From Candidatus Obscuribacterales bacterium (GTDB lineage: Bacteria > Cyanobacteriota > Vampirovibrionia > Obscuribacterales > Obscuribacteraceae): a stretch of 61,040 bases of DNA. The translations under genes and the position numbers were made by a program. Position 1 is the first letter of the stretch; each line of letters begins with the position of its first letter. This document shows, piece by piece, positions 25,101 through 33,378 of this stretch. The notes below the pieces were generated by a model that made no database searches, was not told the origin of the DNA, and saw nothing but the letters and a program-made list of their open reading frames with translations. The stretch is taken from the NCBI GenBank assembly GCA_949127735.1, contig CASBPX010000098.1:1-61040 (forward strand), in the 5' to 3' direction.

Positions 25101-25260
25101 TATCGGCCTGACCAAAAATTATATTGGTGAATTTGTCGCTGCCATCAAAGGTGGTGACTTCAGCGTCAACCCCAGCAGCCCAGAATCTTGCAAACACTGC
25201 GATCATAAACAGCTTTGCCGTATCACCGAACTGGGCGGGGAGAGCGACAATGCTGACTGA
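22120..25260 (+). CDS. addB: AddB-type subunit of the AddAB helicase-nuclease
   Basis: The 1046-aa protein has an N-terminal P-loop-like GPYRSGKS (11-18), an inactivated UvrD-like helicase body (VCSADLVPNRRYKVIIMAGLNEGEFPRR, in part), and a C-terminal RecB-type PD-(D/E)XK nuclease domain: GEVYHKALELFY, GRVDRIDVAADG, VIDYKSSS, QLPVYAMAV. A cysteine set (YGKCPFRF near 768 and CKHCDHKQLC near 1030) matches the Fe-S staple of AddB. With AddA it resects double-strand breaks up to Chi-like sites and loads RecA. The start is TTG with an in-frame stop two codons upstream and no clear Shine-Dalgarno. It overlaps addA by 11 bases. Confidence 0.88.
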   Translation: MSERTIELITGPYRSGKSIWLLNQVVAHCRKKMLSGKQAIVTVPSHRYKKLVEERLSAMIVSDHFNRTDNGNDKGNDNGSYACISNSALPLKAGLVGLKILPFYDLCHQVLRQAGCGFRLIPDGIRPAILVKAIEKVKASGRLTGLESIADFAGTHAFMLELIDELERAGFSPAEVISQLKKVAASDARYMELGRVYEAYWLELESLNVFDERKLAYKTREILNNLEPNVLNIGLLATDGFDRFNRLQLQVLSGIARQSERNIIAFDYVADEANYSWKDKSLKEMKEAFGGALKQTAFTNNSGAKKAEVLNFKTLDRLMEMEEIAREAKKCLVDGYAADEIIVVARSLSPYVTAIRAAFERAQVNYFLDQPIELGSLPLVRFLRRLLHLPISDFGRQDVVRTIASPFFNRSYLGLSPAEIEEIDDQSLSSLTVKGASDWRWALKLGKLIERLSFEGNGQLATAKKSLTEHVAFVEDLIDDLLVLPNDEEFSDPLVSWEEHQALFEFRQVLANLVMEESLLTDAYGPQLQTYPVFFKRLEHVLEQANFRRPKISKEAITVCSADLVPNRRYKVIIMAGLNEGEFPRRSDQAGFLSRDEVRKWLSYGIDIENPRHHQSFEPSLYESLVERASDKLCQSCPMHEMSGEELMPSFFLTRGDEAVARQITFRAPRVEALRAPTSAQEFGAGWLWLSGRRAMENLDRLPPSVRQFLAGLELPFATVQARTEARRGPFGELNGKLTEQVGLGLISVKTPEMWSVSKLNDYGKCPFRFWVSHMLKIGPVEEPELGLDARLLGEVYHKALELFYLELQSLSLSILDSDHERVQTIFEQSIELAISWLEQSRKFRRTDFWQYEKKEISFRLKRFFAKEKERAARNNGEFVPTYFEKGFGFRDGDSSPALTLRTSGAEIKMHGRVDRIDVAADGRVKVIDYKSSSGAISKRETLAGRNMQLPVYAMAVQHAILADANTQVKSGQFLSFSSGEQTGQIDFQDGEDYIGLTKNYIGEFVAAIKGGDFSVNPSSPESCKHCDHKQLCRITELGGESDNAD

Positions 25261-28200
25261 GCAACAAAAACAAGCTGTTGATATGGTCGACAAAAATGTG
25301 CTGGTATCAGCCGGTGCCGGCTCAGGCAAGACTCATGTCTTAGTTGAGCGCTACGTAGAAACTTTGCGACGTTATCCTGACTGTACCCTGGCTAATATCA
25401 TCGCCGTCACTTTTACTCGCAAGGCCGCTGCCGAAATGCGCACGCGTTTGAAAGCTCGCTTTCTATCGCTCAGCCAGGAAGTTTATGAACAAAATTCTGA
25501 ACAAGACCCTAAACAAGACTCTGAGCGTGAGCGCTGGCTGGCCTGCCTGGCCGAGGTAGACAGCGCCCGCATCGGTACCATTCACTCTTTGTGCGAAGCG
25601 ATTTTAAAAAGTCATCCTGCCGATTGTGGTATTGACCCGCAATTCGAAGTCTTAGACGAGTTGACTCAAGCTGAACTTTTGCAGGAGAGCATTGAGCGCG
25701 CCCTTAAAACAGTTATTGAGCAATCTCAGTCGGGCATTGAATCATATGAACATGACCTGCTGCAGGATTTTTCAATTGACGAAGTACAAACTCAACTCAA
25801 TCGTCTAATTAAAGGCTCGATGCAGTTCAGGCAATCGTATAGCGCGTTTGATAATTTAACTGTTGAAGCAATGCGCAGCCAGTCAGAGAAAGTCCTGGCT
25901 GATATTCAACGTGGTGTGCTATCAACGCTTTCCAGCAATCATGATTTCAATCGCGCTTTTGATTACTTACGAGCCAATTCTATGCCGGATGTGGCTAATA
26001 GGCTTAATCCGGTGCGCGAGGAGTTGCTTGGTTATTGCCTGGACCTTTTTGCCGAGCCTCATAGCGATCTTAGCAATAATGGTTCGAAGTGGCAGGCCTT
26101 GATTGCCATCGCCACCATATCTATTGGCAATATTGGCGGCAACAAACCTGAAGCAAAAGACCTGCGCAAAGCTTTAATCACTATGCGTGATCAGGCAAAA
26201 GCCATGTCCGGAAAAATTCCCTCTGCTCTCAATGGCGAAGACGACAAAGGTTTCGCTCTGGCCTTAGGCATGATCAAACTTTTTGAGCGAGCGCTGTCGC
26301 TTTATGAGTCGCACAAGCGTGACCTTACCGCAGTTGATTATAATGATTTGATCAGCCTGGCCTGCCGGTGCCTGGAAAAAGAGGGCAGTCAGTCGCGCGC
26401 CTATTTTAACGACAAGCTTCAAGCGCTATTAGTAGACGAATTTCAAGATACCAACGACATACAGGCCACCATGCTATCGCTTTTGGCTGGTGCTAAAACT
26501 CGAGTGTTTTTGATTGGTGACGACAAGCAATCAATTTTTAAATTCCAGGGCGCTGACGTTGCCACTTTCAATAAATGGAAATCGCTGTTCAAAAATGAAA
26601 CTTCTTCTTTAACCGGCGCTTCGATTGTGACGAAGCTGACTCGCTCGTTTCGCAGCCATCCAGAAGTGGTTTCTTTCGTCAATGCCATTTTCGATCATTT
26701 GCTCGACGGTGACCCTGAAGTGATGCCATACGTGGCTGCTTTTGAAGCCCTCGAACCGGCACGCATAATGGATTTGATTACTGCAGACGAACTGCCGGAA
26801 GAAACCGTGGCAGTAAATTTAGATCAAGGTGCAGATACTGCTAATCAAGCGGCAGTAGAAGTAATGATGCTCGATCTGGAAGTGGAAGAAGAAGCACGCG
26901 GGCTTACCGCTGCTCTTTACGAAGCGCATCAGGTGGGGCGCTGGCTGAAGAAGAAAGTAGAGAGTGGTTATAAAATTGCGGCAAAAAGTGGTGGCATCAG
27001 GCCCATTACTTATGGTGACTGTGCCGTATTAGTAGTACGTAACAGCGACTTTGCTTCGTTTGAAGCCATGTTTGCTCAGTTGGATATTCCATATGTTACT
27101 TTCGGCGGCAGCGGATTTTTGCGCAGACAAGAAGTGGCCGATTTTGAAAATCTTTTTCGCTTCCTCGATAATCCGAAAGACAGCCATTCGCTTTTAGCCG
27201 TGTTGCGCTCACCATTTTGCTCCATCAGTGATGATTTATTGCACCGCGTCATTACACAAGACGTGGGCGAGCCGCTCTGGCCTACTTTATTGAAGGTAGT
27301 GCGAGCACGCGAACCTGGTCTGGAACAGCTCACTTTAGCGGTGAGACAATTGCGCAATTTATTGGAATACGAGGCACTTTTGCCGCTGGGTGATCTGGTA
27401 CAAAAGATAATTGATTCTACCGGTTACGATCTGGCTATGCTGGCTGCACCCGACGGCAAACAACGATCGCGCAATGTCTGGAAAATGGCTCATCTGGCTT
27501 CGGAACATGAGCATTTGTCTTGTGGCGAATTTGCTCGCAGGCTGGCACTGATGCGTCAGTTTGGTATGCGCGAATCGGAGGCACCACTAGACAGCGCCGA
27601 TGCCGTCAAACTTATGACCGTTCATGCCAGCAAGGGTTTAGAATTTCCGGTGGTGGCGCTACCCTGCCTTGGTGGACAGTTGTTGCGCAATACCGATCGG
27701 CTCGTTTATCATCCCAGCTACGGTGTGGCATACAACAGCACCCGGCTCGACGAACAAGACAAACCGGCCTGGTATCTGGTGGCCAGCTATCTTGATAAAC
27801 AGATGGAACGGGAAGAGAAAAAGCGCCTGCTTTATGTTTCGATGACCCGAGCTCGCGATAATCTCGGCATATTTTTCTCGGCACCTTTTAGAAGATCTGA
27901 ATCATATCGTCAGTGGATCATGGAAGTGCTGGGCCTTGATCAAGATGATGCGGTGCGCCCCGGCCCGGATGATTGCATACCTCTTAGTATAAGCTCGCGC
28001 TCTGATGGAGTGGTGGCGCCGTATAACCTGAGTACGGCTACCGGTTTTGCTGCCGCAGTGGAAGCGGCTATTGAGATTGAAATGCCCGCTGCCGAGCAAT
28101 CAGGGCAAGCGCAAAAGTTGCTTTTGCTTGAGCCCTCTCATGTCAATTTAGCGGAGCTGAAAGTAAACGAGTTGGGCCGCTCGCGCATTACACCACATAT

Positions 28201-28720
28201 TGGCAATCGCAGTGGTGTGATCTTGAATGCCACCACTCTTGGTACATTCTTCCACGCGCTAATGGAAAACTTGCCACCATCTGGCCGCAGGGTTGACAGA
28301 GAGTGGATTTCAGACATTGCTTTTACCCAGGGTGTCATGGTGTCGCATCACGAACTTTTGAAGCAACTTGTGGACGAAGGCGAGAGATTGCTGGAAATAT
28401 ATTATGGCAGTCGCCTCCATGGTCTGTTATCTCAAAGTCAGCAAAGACGTCATGAATTGCCATATTTGATTGACGTGTCCTACGGGCCCACGCCAGATAT
28501 GAAACCAAGGCGACCCGACCTGATTTTCGAAGATGCCCAAGGAGCCTGGCATTTAGTCGACTATAAAACTGATCACTTCCCAGCTGAGCAAGTAGAGCTG
28601 CAAGCGCGTAAGCACCGCGAACAGTTAAAAACTTATACTAATGATTTGCGTCTGCTGACCGGGCATGAGCTCACACCATGGCTTTATTTTGCTCAGCATG
28701 GCATTTTCTTTCCAGTTTAA
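25250..28720 (+). CDS. addA: AddA-type helicase-nuclease subunit
   Basis: The 1156-aa UvrD/Rep-family helicase carries Walker A SAGAGSGKTHVLVERY near residue 20, FTRKAAAEMR, LVDEFQDTNDIQ (Walker B), FLIGDDKQSIFKFQGAD, LMTVHASKGLEFPVV and LLYVSMTRARDN. A C-terminal RecB-like nuclease domain has RRPDLIFEDAQG and LVDYKTDHF, the PD-(D/E)XK residues. It unwinds DNA ends 3'-5' and cuts one strand in the AddAB complex. The ATG at 25250 has GGGGAG upstream and lies within the last codons of addB, so translation is coupled. An open frame reaches 25124, but those extra residues are out-of-frame addB sequence. It converges on the next gene with two bases between stops. Confidence 0.93.
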   Translation: MLTEQQKQAVDMVDKNVLVSAGAGSGKTHVLVERYVETLRRYPDCTLANIIAVTFTRKAAAEMRTRLKARFLSLSQEVYEQNSEQDPKQDSERERWLACLAEVDSARIGTIHSLCEAILKSHPADCGIDPQFEVLDELTQAELLQESIERALKTVIEQSQSGIESYEHDLLQDFSIDEVQTQLNRLIKGSMQFRQSYSAFDNLTVEAMRSQSEKVLADIQRGVLSTLSSNHDFNRAFDYLRANSMPDVANRLNPVREELLGYCLDLFAEPHSDLSNNGSKWQALIAIATISIGNIGGNKPEAKDLRKALITMRDQAKAMSGKIPSALNGEDDKGFALALGMIKLFERALSLYESHKRDLTAVDYNDLISLACRCLEKEGSQSRAYFNDKLQALLVDEFQDTNDIQATMLSLLAGAKTRVFLIGDDKQSIFKFQGADVATFNKWKSLFKNETSSLTGASIVTKLTRSFRSHPEVVSFVNAIFDHLLDGDPEVMPYVAAFEALEPARIMDLITADELPEETVAVNLDQGADTANQAAVEVMMLDLEVEEEARGLTAALYEAHQVGRWLKKKVESGYKIAAKSGGIRPITYGDCAVLVVRNSDFASFEAMFAQLDIPYVTFGGSGFLRRQEVADFENLFRFLDNPKDSHSLLAVLRSPFCSISDDLLHRVITQDVGEPLWPTLLKVVRAREPGLEQLTLAVRQLRNLLEYEALLPLGDLVQKIIDSTGYDLAMLAAPDGKQRSRNVWKMAHLASEHEHLSCGEFARRLALMRQFGMRESEAPLDSADAVKLMTVHASKGLEFPVVALPCLGGQLLRNTDRLVYHPSYGVAYNSTRLDEQDKPAWYLVASYLDKQMEREEKKRLLYVSMTRARDNLGIFFSAPFRRSESYRQWIMEVLGLDQDDAVRPGPDDCIPLSISSRSDGVVAPYNLSTATGFAAAVEAAIEIEMPAAEQSGQAQKLLLLEPSHVNLAELKVNELGRSRITPHIGNRSGVILNATTLGTFFHALMENLPPSGRRVDREWISDIAFTQGVMVSHHELLKQLVDEGERLLEIYYGSRLHGLLSQSQQRRHELPYLIDVSYGPTPDMKPRRPDLIFEDAQGAWHLVDYKTDHFPAEQVELQARKHREQLKTYTNDLRLLTGHELTPWLYFAQHGIFFPV

Positions 28721-28722
28721 AA

Positions 28723-30744
28723 CTAGCGAATCAAGCCTTCTTCTTTGAGAAACTCGAGCACCTTAGCCGCTCTCGACTGCTGATCGGCATTGCCGGCTTT
28801 TACATATTGCTCAAGTTTTGCTACAGCTTGCGGCAATACTGTATTGTCCACATAATTTTGGCGGGCAACATAGACATCGTGATCGACACTTTTGTTTTCA
28901 GCTGGTACCGTGTCTAATGATTTCTTCAAAGCGCGCATCCATACCACGGTTCTAATAGGCATGTGCCCGGCAGCGTCGACAAAAGCTTTAGCATCGTTTC
29001 CGAGCATGCGCTCGCCCAATACTGCCCACTGTTCGCCATTATTGCGATCAGCGTATTTGCTCAGGCTGTACTCTTTGGCCTCAAGATTGATGGCATCGGC
29101 AAATCGCCAGGTGAGGTTATGGTCCCAATATTGATAACGCAATTCGTGAGACCATTCGTGCAATACGTCGCGCCGCAAATAGTTAGTGCGCTCAGTTTTG
29201 TACATATTTAGTTCGCCGTCAGTCATTGACATGGCTGAGACAAAATCTTTGTTATAACCGCCCTGGCTCACCCACGCATCTTCAGGGTTGCGTTTATCTG
29301 AAATAAAGATGCGCTTGAAATATCCGCTGTTTGGCATGGCATCGAGCAGCGGCGGCAGATCTGCCGGCCCGACTCTGTTGCTGTAATCTTCGGTACCAAT
29401 GGTGGTGGTTTTCTTGGCCGCTGCGTCGTCTAACTTTTCAGCATAACGTGTTGGCAAAACCACTTCTACTGTGTGTTTGTCGATACTGTACTTGCGCACG
29501 TCAGTGGGAACTTTTGCTATACCGCGATTATAAAAATCGTCAAAATTAGTGAATGGTCCCTCGGTTTCACTGCGTTCGTTTAGCTTTTCTACCGCAGTTT
29601 TATAGCCAGTGACACGGGTCGGTTGCTGAGCCAGAGAACGTTCAGGAATAGTAAGTTCGCGAATTACTTGATGATTTTTTTCAAGCGGTCCGATGAAAGT
29701 CTTGCGCTGTTTATTTAATTCGATTTGGGCAATTGCGGCAGAAACGTCTGGTGTTTTGTCTACCTGCACGAACCTTGTCACGGTTTCGTTTTCGCCGACA
29801 ATGTTGACGTGGCTGCTTTCTTTCGAACGGGCGAAAGTGCTGTGTACTTCTCCAGGCGCTCCCAACTTATCAATATCTTTTTTGCCCTCGGCTTCGTTGT
29901 GCCGCGAAATCGCGCGGGCTCGCAGTCCACCAGGCACTCCAGCTATAGCGTCTATGCCACCCTGAATTAGTGCTCGTCCAATTACTTTACTGAGGTCAAA
30001 CTTTTCGTTGGCATCTTGCTGACGGATAATTTCTCCGCTGGCACCGTTTGACAAACCAAAGCTGGCGCTGGTAGTCATTGTTTGCGCCACCACACTGCGT
30101 TCAAACAATTGAGGGCTTATTCTCGCTGCTCCCTTGAATAAACCGTGAGCGGCAACAAATGTAGCTGCATCGCTCACGAGGGCTCTGGGGTTCGCCACTT
30201 CGCGAGTAAAGTTGGCACCAAATGTAGCACCACTGATATTGCCTTTGCCGTCTAAATAGTTTTGCCTGGTGAGCACCGATTCGAGTGCTCGATTGGAAAA
30301 ACCAAATGCCACACCTTTCAGGGCTGCCGAATTGGCGACCATTTCAGGCATATGTTTGCTGCCCATTCCGTGCATGATGCCCCGCAAGCCAGCACCCTTG
30401 AGAGCGCCGAGGGCGAGGTCTGCCATTTTTGCCCCGCCGGACGAACCGGGTGAGGCGTGATCGAGGGCGCTAAGCACAACAGTACTGGCCAGACCAATTT
30501 TGCCTGGTGTAAACAGCGCTGCGGTTATGAGAAAGCCTGCCCCGTAGTGACCGACCTCTGACTGGATTTTTTCGTTGCTGGTGAAAACCGACGCAACTTC
30601 TTTTACTGCCAGCTGAACGTAGCCATGACTGGCCTCTGAGCTTAAAGCCAGGCGGCCGGAAGGCTCGCCCAGCAAGTCAATGGACTCATTTATTTCAGCA
30701 CTGCTTGTTTTTGGCAATAATTTACTCGCCGCACTGCCCACCAC
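28723..30744 (-). CDS. Large protein with zincin-type HEWSH motif, function unknown
   Basis: The 673-aa protein has an Ala/Gly-rich, partly hydrophobic N-terminal half (residues 40-270, e.g. GAGFLITAALFTPGKIGLAST), a central charged region and a C-terminal domain with VLHEWSHELRYQYWD near residue 527. HEWSH is an HExxH zinc-binding site; EAKEYSL about 30 residues later could give the third ligand of a gluzincin. No classical signal peptide is seen. The layout (membrane-active-looking front, short catalytic-looking back) recalls secreted effector or polymorphic-toxin proteins, but no toxin marker was recognised. The start is GTG. The gene is tail-to-tail with addA and sits next to the O-acylation genes. 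Confidence 0.65.
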   Translation of the reverse strand: MVGSAASKLLPKTSSAEINESIDLLGEPSGRLALSSEASHGYVQLAVKEVASVFTSNEKIQSEVGHYGAGFLITAALFTPGKIGLASTVVLSALDHASPGSSGGAKMADLALGALKGAGLRGIMHGMGSKHMPEMVANSAALKGVAFGFSNRALESVLTRQNYLDGKGNISGATFGANFTREVANPRALVSDAATFVAAHGLFKGAARISPQLFERSVVAQTMTTSASFGLSNGASGEIIRQQDANEKFDLSKVIGRALIQGGIDAIAGVPGGLRARAISRHNEAEGKKDIDKLGAPGEVHSTFARSKESSHVNIVGENETVTRFVQVDKTPDVSAAIAQIELNKQRKTFIGPLEKNHQVIRELTIPERSLAQQPTRVTGYKTAVEKLNERSETEGPFTNFDDFYNRGIAKVPTDVRKYSIDKHTVEVVLPTRYAEKLDDAAAKKTTTIGTEDYSNRVGPADLPPLLDAMPNSGYFKRIFISDKRNPEDAWVSQGGYNKDFVSAMSMTDGELNMYKTERTNYLRRDVLHEWSHELRYQYWDHNLTWRFADAINLEAKEYSLSKYADRNNGEQWAVLGERMLGNDAKAFVDAAGHMPIRTVVWMRALKKSLDTVPAENKSVDHDVYVARQNYVDNTVLPQAVAKLEQYVKAGNADQQSRAAKVLEFLKEEGLIR

Positions 30745-30817
30745 CTGTTATGAGCGTAGGTCACAAAGGCTTCTAAGTCAACGAAGAAAGGGCAAAGCGG
30801 CGGCTTGTCGGCCAAAT

Positions 30818-31957
30818 TTAAGGAGAAGATTTTTTGACCAGTCCTGGATTCTTGCTTAAGTGTTCAACCATTCGGTGAATAAGCTCAATGCCGCCTTTTT
30901 CATTCAGATGCCAGTCATCCATGAAATTGTCTCTTTGCGAAAGCACAGGATCGAATTCGAGGTCCAAAACGTCGGCCGATGAATTTTGCTCGATTTCGCG
31001 CAAGAAGGCGCTATAGTCGGCCTGCAGTGCCGGTTGAATTTCGGTGCTGATTACCCTGGGCAGTGGCATGCTCACAATTAAAACTTTCACCCCACGTTTA
31101 GTGGCGCTGCGTAAGAGTTCTTTCAGGCACTCCTTCTGATTGTTGTAGAGCCGCATTTTCACTTTCATGCTTGTATCTTTGGCTTTTTCAGTGAGTGTGC
31201 TTTTTAACTTTGCTACACCCGGGGCAAAGGCATTCTGGGGAGTAGCAAAAGTTGCGGTACTGGGGGCCGGTTCTTCTTTCTCAGGACTCAGGCGACTCTG
31301 CAATGAATTCGTCAGTTGTTGTTGAAAGTGGGTGGAGCCACGCTTCATTGGCGTCACTTGTGTCAACGCGCCGTCGAACCAATCTAAATCATCAGCTGAA
31401 TAAAGCTTTCCATTGCGGAAATAATCTGATGGTTGCGACAGCAATTTATAAACCGGCGTCGATTTTGCCGATTGAAACCAGTTGGTGAAAAATTCGCGCG
31501 GTGTGATTGTACAAATAAGGAGCTTTGGTGGTTTTTTTTCCAGTAAGCGATCGAAAAGCAACACCATGTCAGAAATGTAGACGCCGTCAATGCCCATGTT
31601 GTATCCGACTAAATCTATGCCTGCGCCTTTAGCCTCTTTCTCAAAGAATTTTGTTTTGTGGTAATTGGAATAGAAAATATTTTTGTCGAGAGTATGGTCG
31701 GCGCACCACATGGGTGAGCGAATCATGGACGAGCCGAAAAAAACCACGTCAGGCGGGGCAACCAGGCGTGAAAAACCGCTTGTGGCCGTATGCGCTTCTT
31801 CAATCCAGACATCATTTGCTTCAGGTTCGTTGTGATAAACGTATGTGAGCAGGAAATTGCAGAGGTAGAACAGTCCGAAGGCCACTACAAAACTGCTCAG
31901 TGCAAATTTGATGCCTCGCTTCAAGCCTGCATTCTTCTGTGGAGTACTGGTTAGCAT
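30818..31957 (-). CDS. Membrane-anchored SGNH-type protein (DUF1574/AlgJ-like), paralog 1
   Basis: The 379-aa protein has one N-terminal transmembrane helix (about 18-42) and an extracytoplasmic domain with SGNH-hydrolase landmarks: block I FFGSSMIRSP (Ser near 76), YNMGIDGVYISD, ITPREFF, VLIVSMPLP, and a C-terminal FMDDWHLNEKGG (Asp and His of the catalytic dyad). The same order of motifs is found in two other genes in this window (33379-34596 and 37854-39173). Such proteins work with MBOAT acyltransferases to O-acetylate exopolysaccharides (AlgJ/AlgX, PatB, DltD logic). Whether it is active as an esterase or transferase cannot be told. It is the most divergent of the three and carries a Pro/Ala/Thr-rich insert near 230-255. 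Confidence 0.75.
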   Translation of the reverse strand: MLTSTPQKNAGLKRGIKFALSSFVVAFGLFYLCNFLLTYVYHNEPEANDVWIEEAHTATSGFSRLVAPPDVVFFGSSMIRSPMWCADHTLDKNIFYSNYHKTKFFEKEAKGAGIDLVGYNMGIDGVYISDMVLLFDRLLEKKPPKLLICTITPREFFTNWFQSAKSTPVYKLLSQPSDYFRNGKLYSADDLDWFDGALTQVTPMKRGSTHFQQQLTNSLQSRLSPEKEEPAPSTATFATPQNAFAPGVAKLKSTLTEKAKDTSMKVKMRLYNNQKECLKELLRSATKRGVKVLIVSMPLPRVISTEIQPALQADYSAFLREIEQNSSADVLDLEFDPVLSQRDNFMDDWHLNEKGGIELIHRMVEHLSKNPGLVKKSSP

Positions 31958-32072
31958 AACTCTTAGAAAGATACAGCCTTTTGCTTACGGAAGCCAGAGC
32001 TGGATGCCACAATGGTGGTTGCCAATGGTTAAAATAGGGTGTGCTTTAGAATGAGAGCGTGTTGGTATTGAT

Positions 32073-32140
32073 ATTTGAAACTAGAGCGTATACGTTTTGC
32101 TTAAAGTCACACAAAACGTATACGCTGTAGTTTTCAAAAG
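32073..32140. repeat. Long inverted repeat with two GTATAC cores (element B)
   Basis: Left arm 32073-32099 contains AAACTAGAGCGTATACGTTTTG; right arm 32112-32140 is its near reverse complement (CAAAACGTATACGCTGTAG then TTTTC), with 14 consecutive paired bases GCGTATACGTTTTG and a 12-base loop (32100-32111). Each arm by itself is an imperfect copy of the 28-bp palindrome at 17941-17968 (AAACTAGA[A/G]CGTATACGTT shared, 18 of 19). It lies between two divergently transcribed genes, 31957 and 32184, so it is unlikely to be only a terminator. Confidence 0.7.
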
Positions 32141-32183
32141 TTATCCAGCTCACAGTTAATAATGCCCGGATAAGGGAGACAAA

Positions 32184-33011
32184 GTGCATATTGCCAGAAC
32201 CGTAGTTGCCATAGCTTTTGCAGCCGCTATGTCTGTCGGCCCTGTCATGGCGGGCGATAGAAATGGTGAGCTTTTTCATGCCTGCTTTAGTCAGATTTTG
32301 CCCTCATATTTGGACCGCAGCCCTCATGTCGAATTTATCAGGCAAAAACTTCAGCTTTCAAGGGCTGAAGATTCGGTTTTTCGCGCCTGGATCACTCATA
32401 TTGCATCAGACGGTGAGACGAATGGCAGCGCAATGCAATTGTCGTTTCCTCCACAAATACAGGCTCGCGTCAGCTTAGCCGAACGTATTGCTCTCTGCAT
32501 GATGATGCGACATGGTGTTGCGATTTTACTTGAGAATCTAAATACTTATTTGCGCACCTGCAACATCAATGATCGAGAAAAAGCCAAGCAAGTTTTGATT
32601 GATTGTGTTGGTGCTAGCGCGCTAGTTCGTGTTGATGAAGAAGTAGTCAAAAACTTTGATCAACGCAAGTTTGTCGACATTGCAACAGCCGAAACGAAAG
32701 TCGATTTATTGAATTTGGCAGGCTATTCTGATCTGTGCGATTTGATTCTAGAGCGCTGTCCAGATGCAGCACTGCTGCTCTTACCTAGACGCCCTTTGGA
32801 TACAACTAGCTTTCGAATATGGCGGCAAAATCGTTGGACGGCTGTTAATGATCTGCTGGCCCACGTAGTGCAGACATATGTAACCACAAAGGATGCTTCG
32901 GCCCGCATGAATGCACGGGCAGAACTCTTAAATTTGGTTGGCGGCGATGCCGTCACTCAATTTGATTACTCAAGAATGCTGGAATTAAGACGACAAGGTT
33001 CTAAAAATTAG
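32184..33011 (+). CDS. Secreted protein of unknown function
   Basis: The 275-aa protein starts with a clear signal peptide (VVAIAFAAAMSVGPVMAGD, cleavage after AMA-like near residue 23). The mature part is mostly helical with several Cys (HACFSQ, ALCMMMRHG, LRTCNIND, IDCVGAS, SDLCDLILERC) and no recognised catalytic motif. The start is GTG with GGGAG eight bases upstream. It diverges from the SGNH paralog 1 gene across the GTATAC inverted repeat, and converges with the small zinc-ribbon membrane protein (25 bases between stops). Confidence 0.7.
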   Translation: MHIARTVVAIAFAAAMSVGPVMAGDRNGELFHACFSQILPSYLDRSPHVEFIRQKLQLSRAEDSVFRAWITHIASDGETNGSAMQLSFPPQIQARVSLAERIALCMMMRHGVAILLENLNTYLRTCNINDREKAKQVLIDCVGASALVRVDEEVVKNFDQRKFVDIATAETKVDLLNLAGYSDLCDLILERCPDAALLLLPRRPLDTTSFRIWRQNRWTAVNDLLAHVVQTYVTTKDASARMNARAELLNLVGGDAVTQFDYSRMLELRRQGSKN

Positions 33012-33036
33012 GGGTACAGGCCGCCTCAGCACTGGC

Positions 33037-33363
33037 CTACGTGCTATTTTTGCGTCCGAACAATAAAGCAATCACGGCCACCGACAATGCTGCAGACACG
33101 GCCGACAGAGCATAGACAGCTTTACGTTCTTGACTCAAAACTTTTTTCTGCTCCACTACTTTCGCAAAGGCTACTCTGTCGCTGGCGCGACGCATAGGTA
33201 CCGCGCTTGGATCTGCTACTAACCGTGGAATGACATTGGTGGCGCCGCAACTCTCGCATCGCAACAATTGTTTGGTTGACTCAAATGACAGAGCCCACAA
33301 GCGAGTTTTTTGTTCTTCAATTGACTTGTGGCCGTCCGGCTCAGTTGGCAATTCTTCGGTCAT
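33037..33363 (-). CDS. Small tail-anchored protein with CxxC
   Basis: The 108-aa protein has a CESCGATNVIPRL segment near residue 36, a CxxC knuckle of zinc-ribbon type without a second pair, so zinc binding would need a dimer or partner. A single C-terminal transmembrane helix (about 83-102) ends in a short basic tail, giving an N-in tail-anchored topology. GAGG lies eight bases before the ATG. It is the third gene of the MBOAT-SGNH-small protein run (15 bases after the SGNH stop), suggesting a role in that membrane complex. Function unknown. Confidence 0.65.
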   Translation of the reverse strand: MTEELPTEPDGHKSIEEQKTRLWALSFESTKQLLRCESCGATNVIPRLVADPSAVPMRRASDRVAFAKVVEQKKVLSQERKAVYALSAVSAALSVAVIALLFGRKNST

Positions 33364-33378
33364 AACCAGCCTCTCAAA

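Noticed and set aside
25124..25249. Upstream 42-codon extension of addA
   Set aside because: It lies wholly in addB in another frame; the ATG at 25250 gives the standard AddA N terminus with a Shine-Dalgarno.
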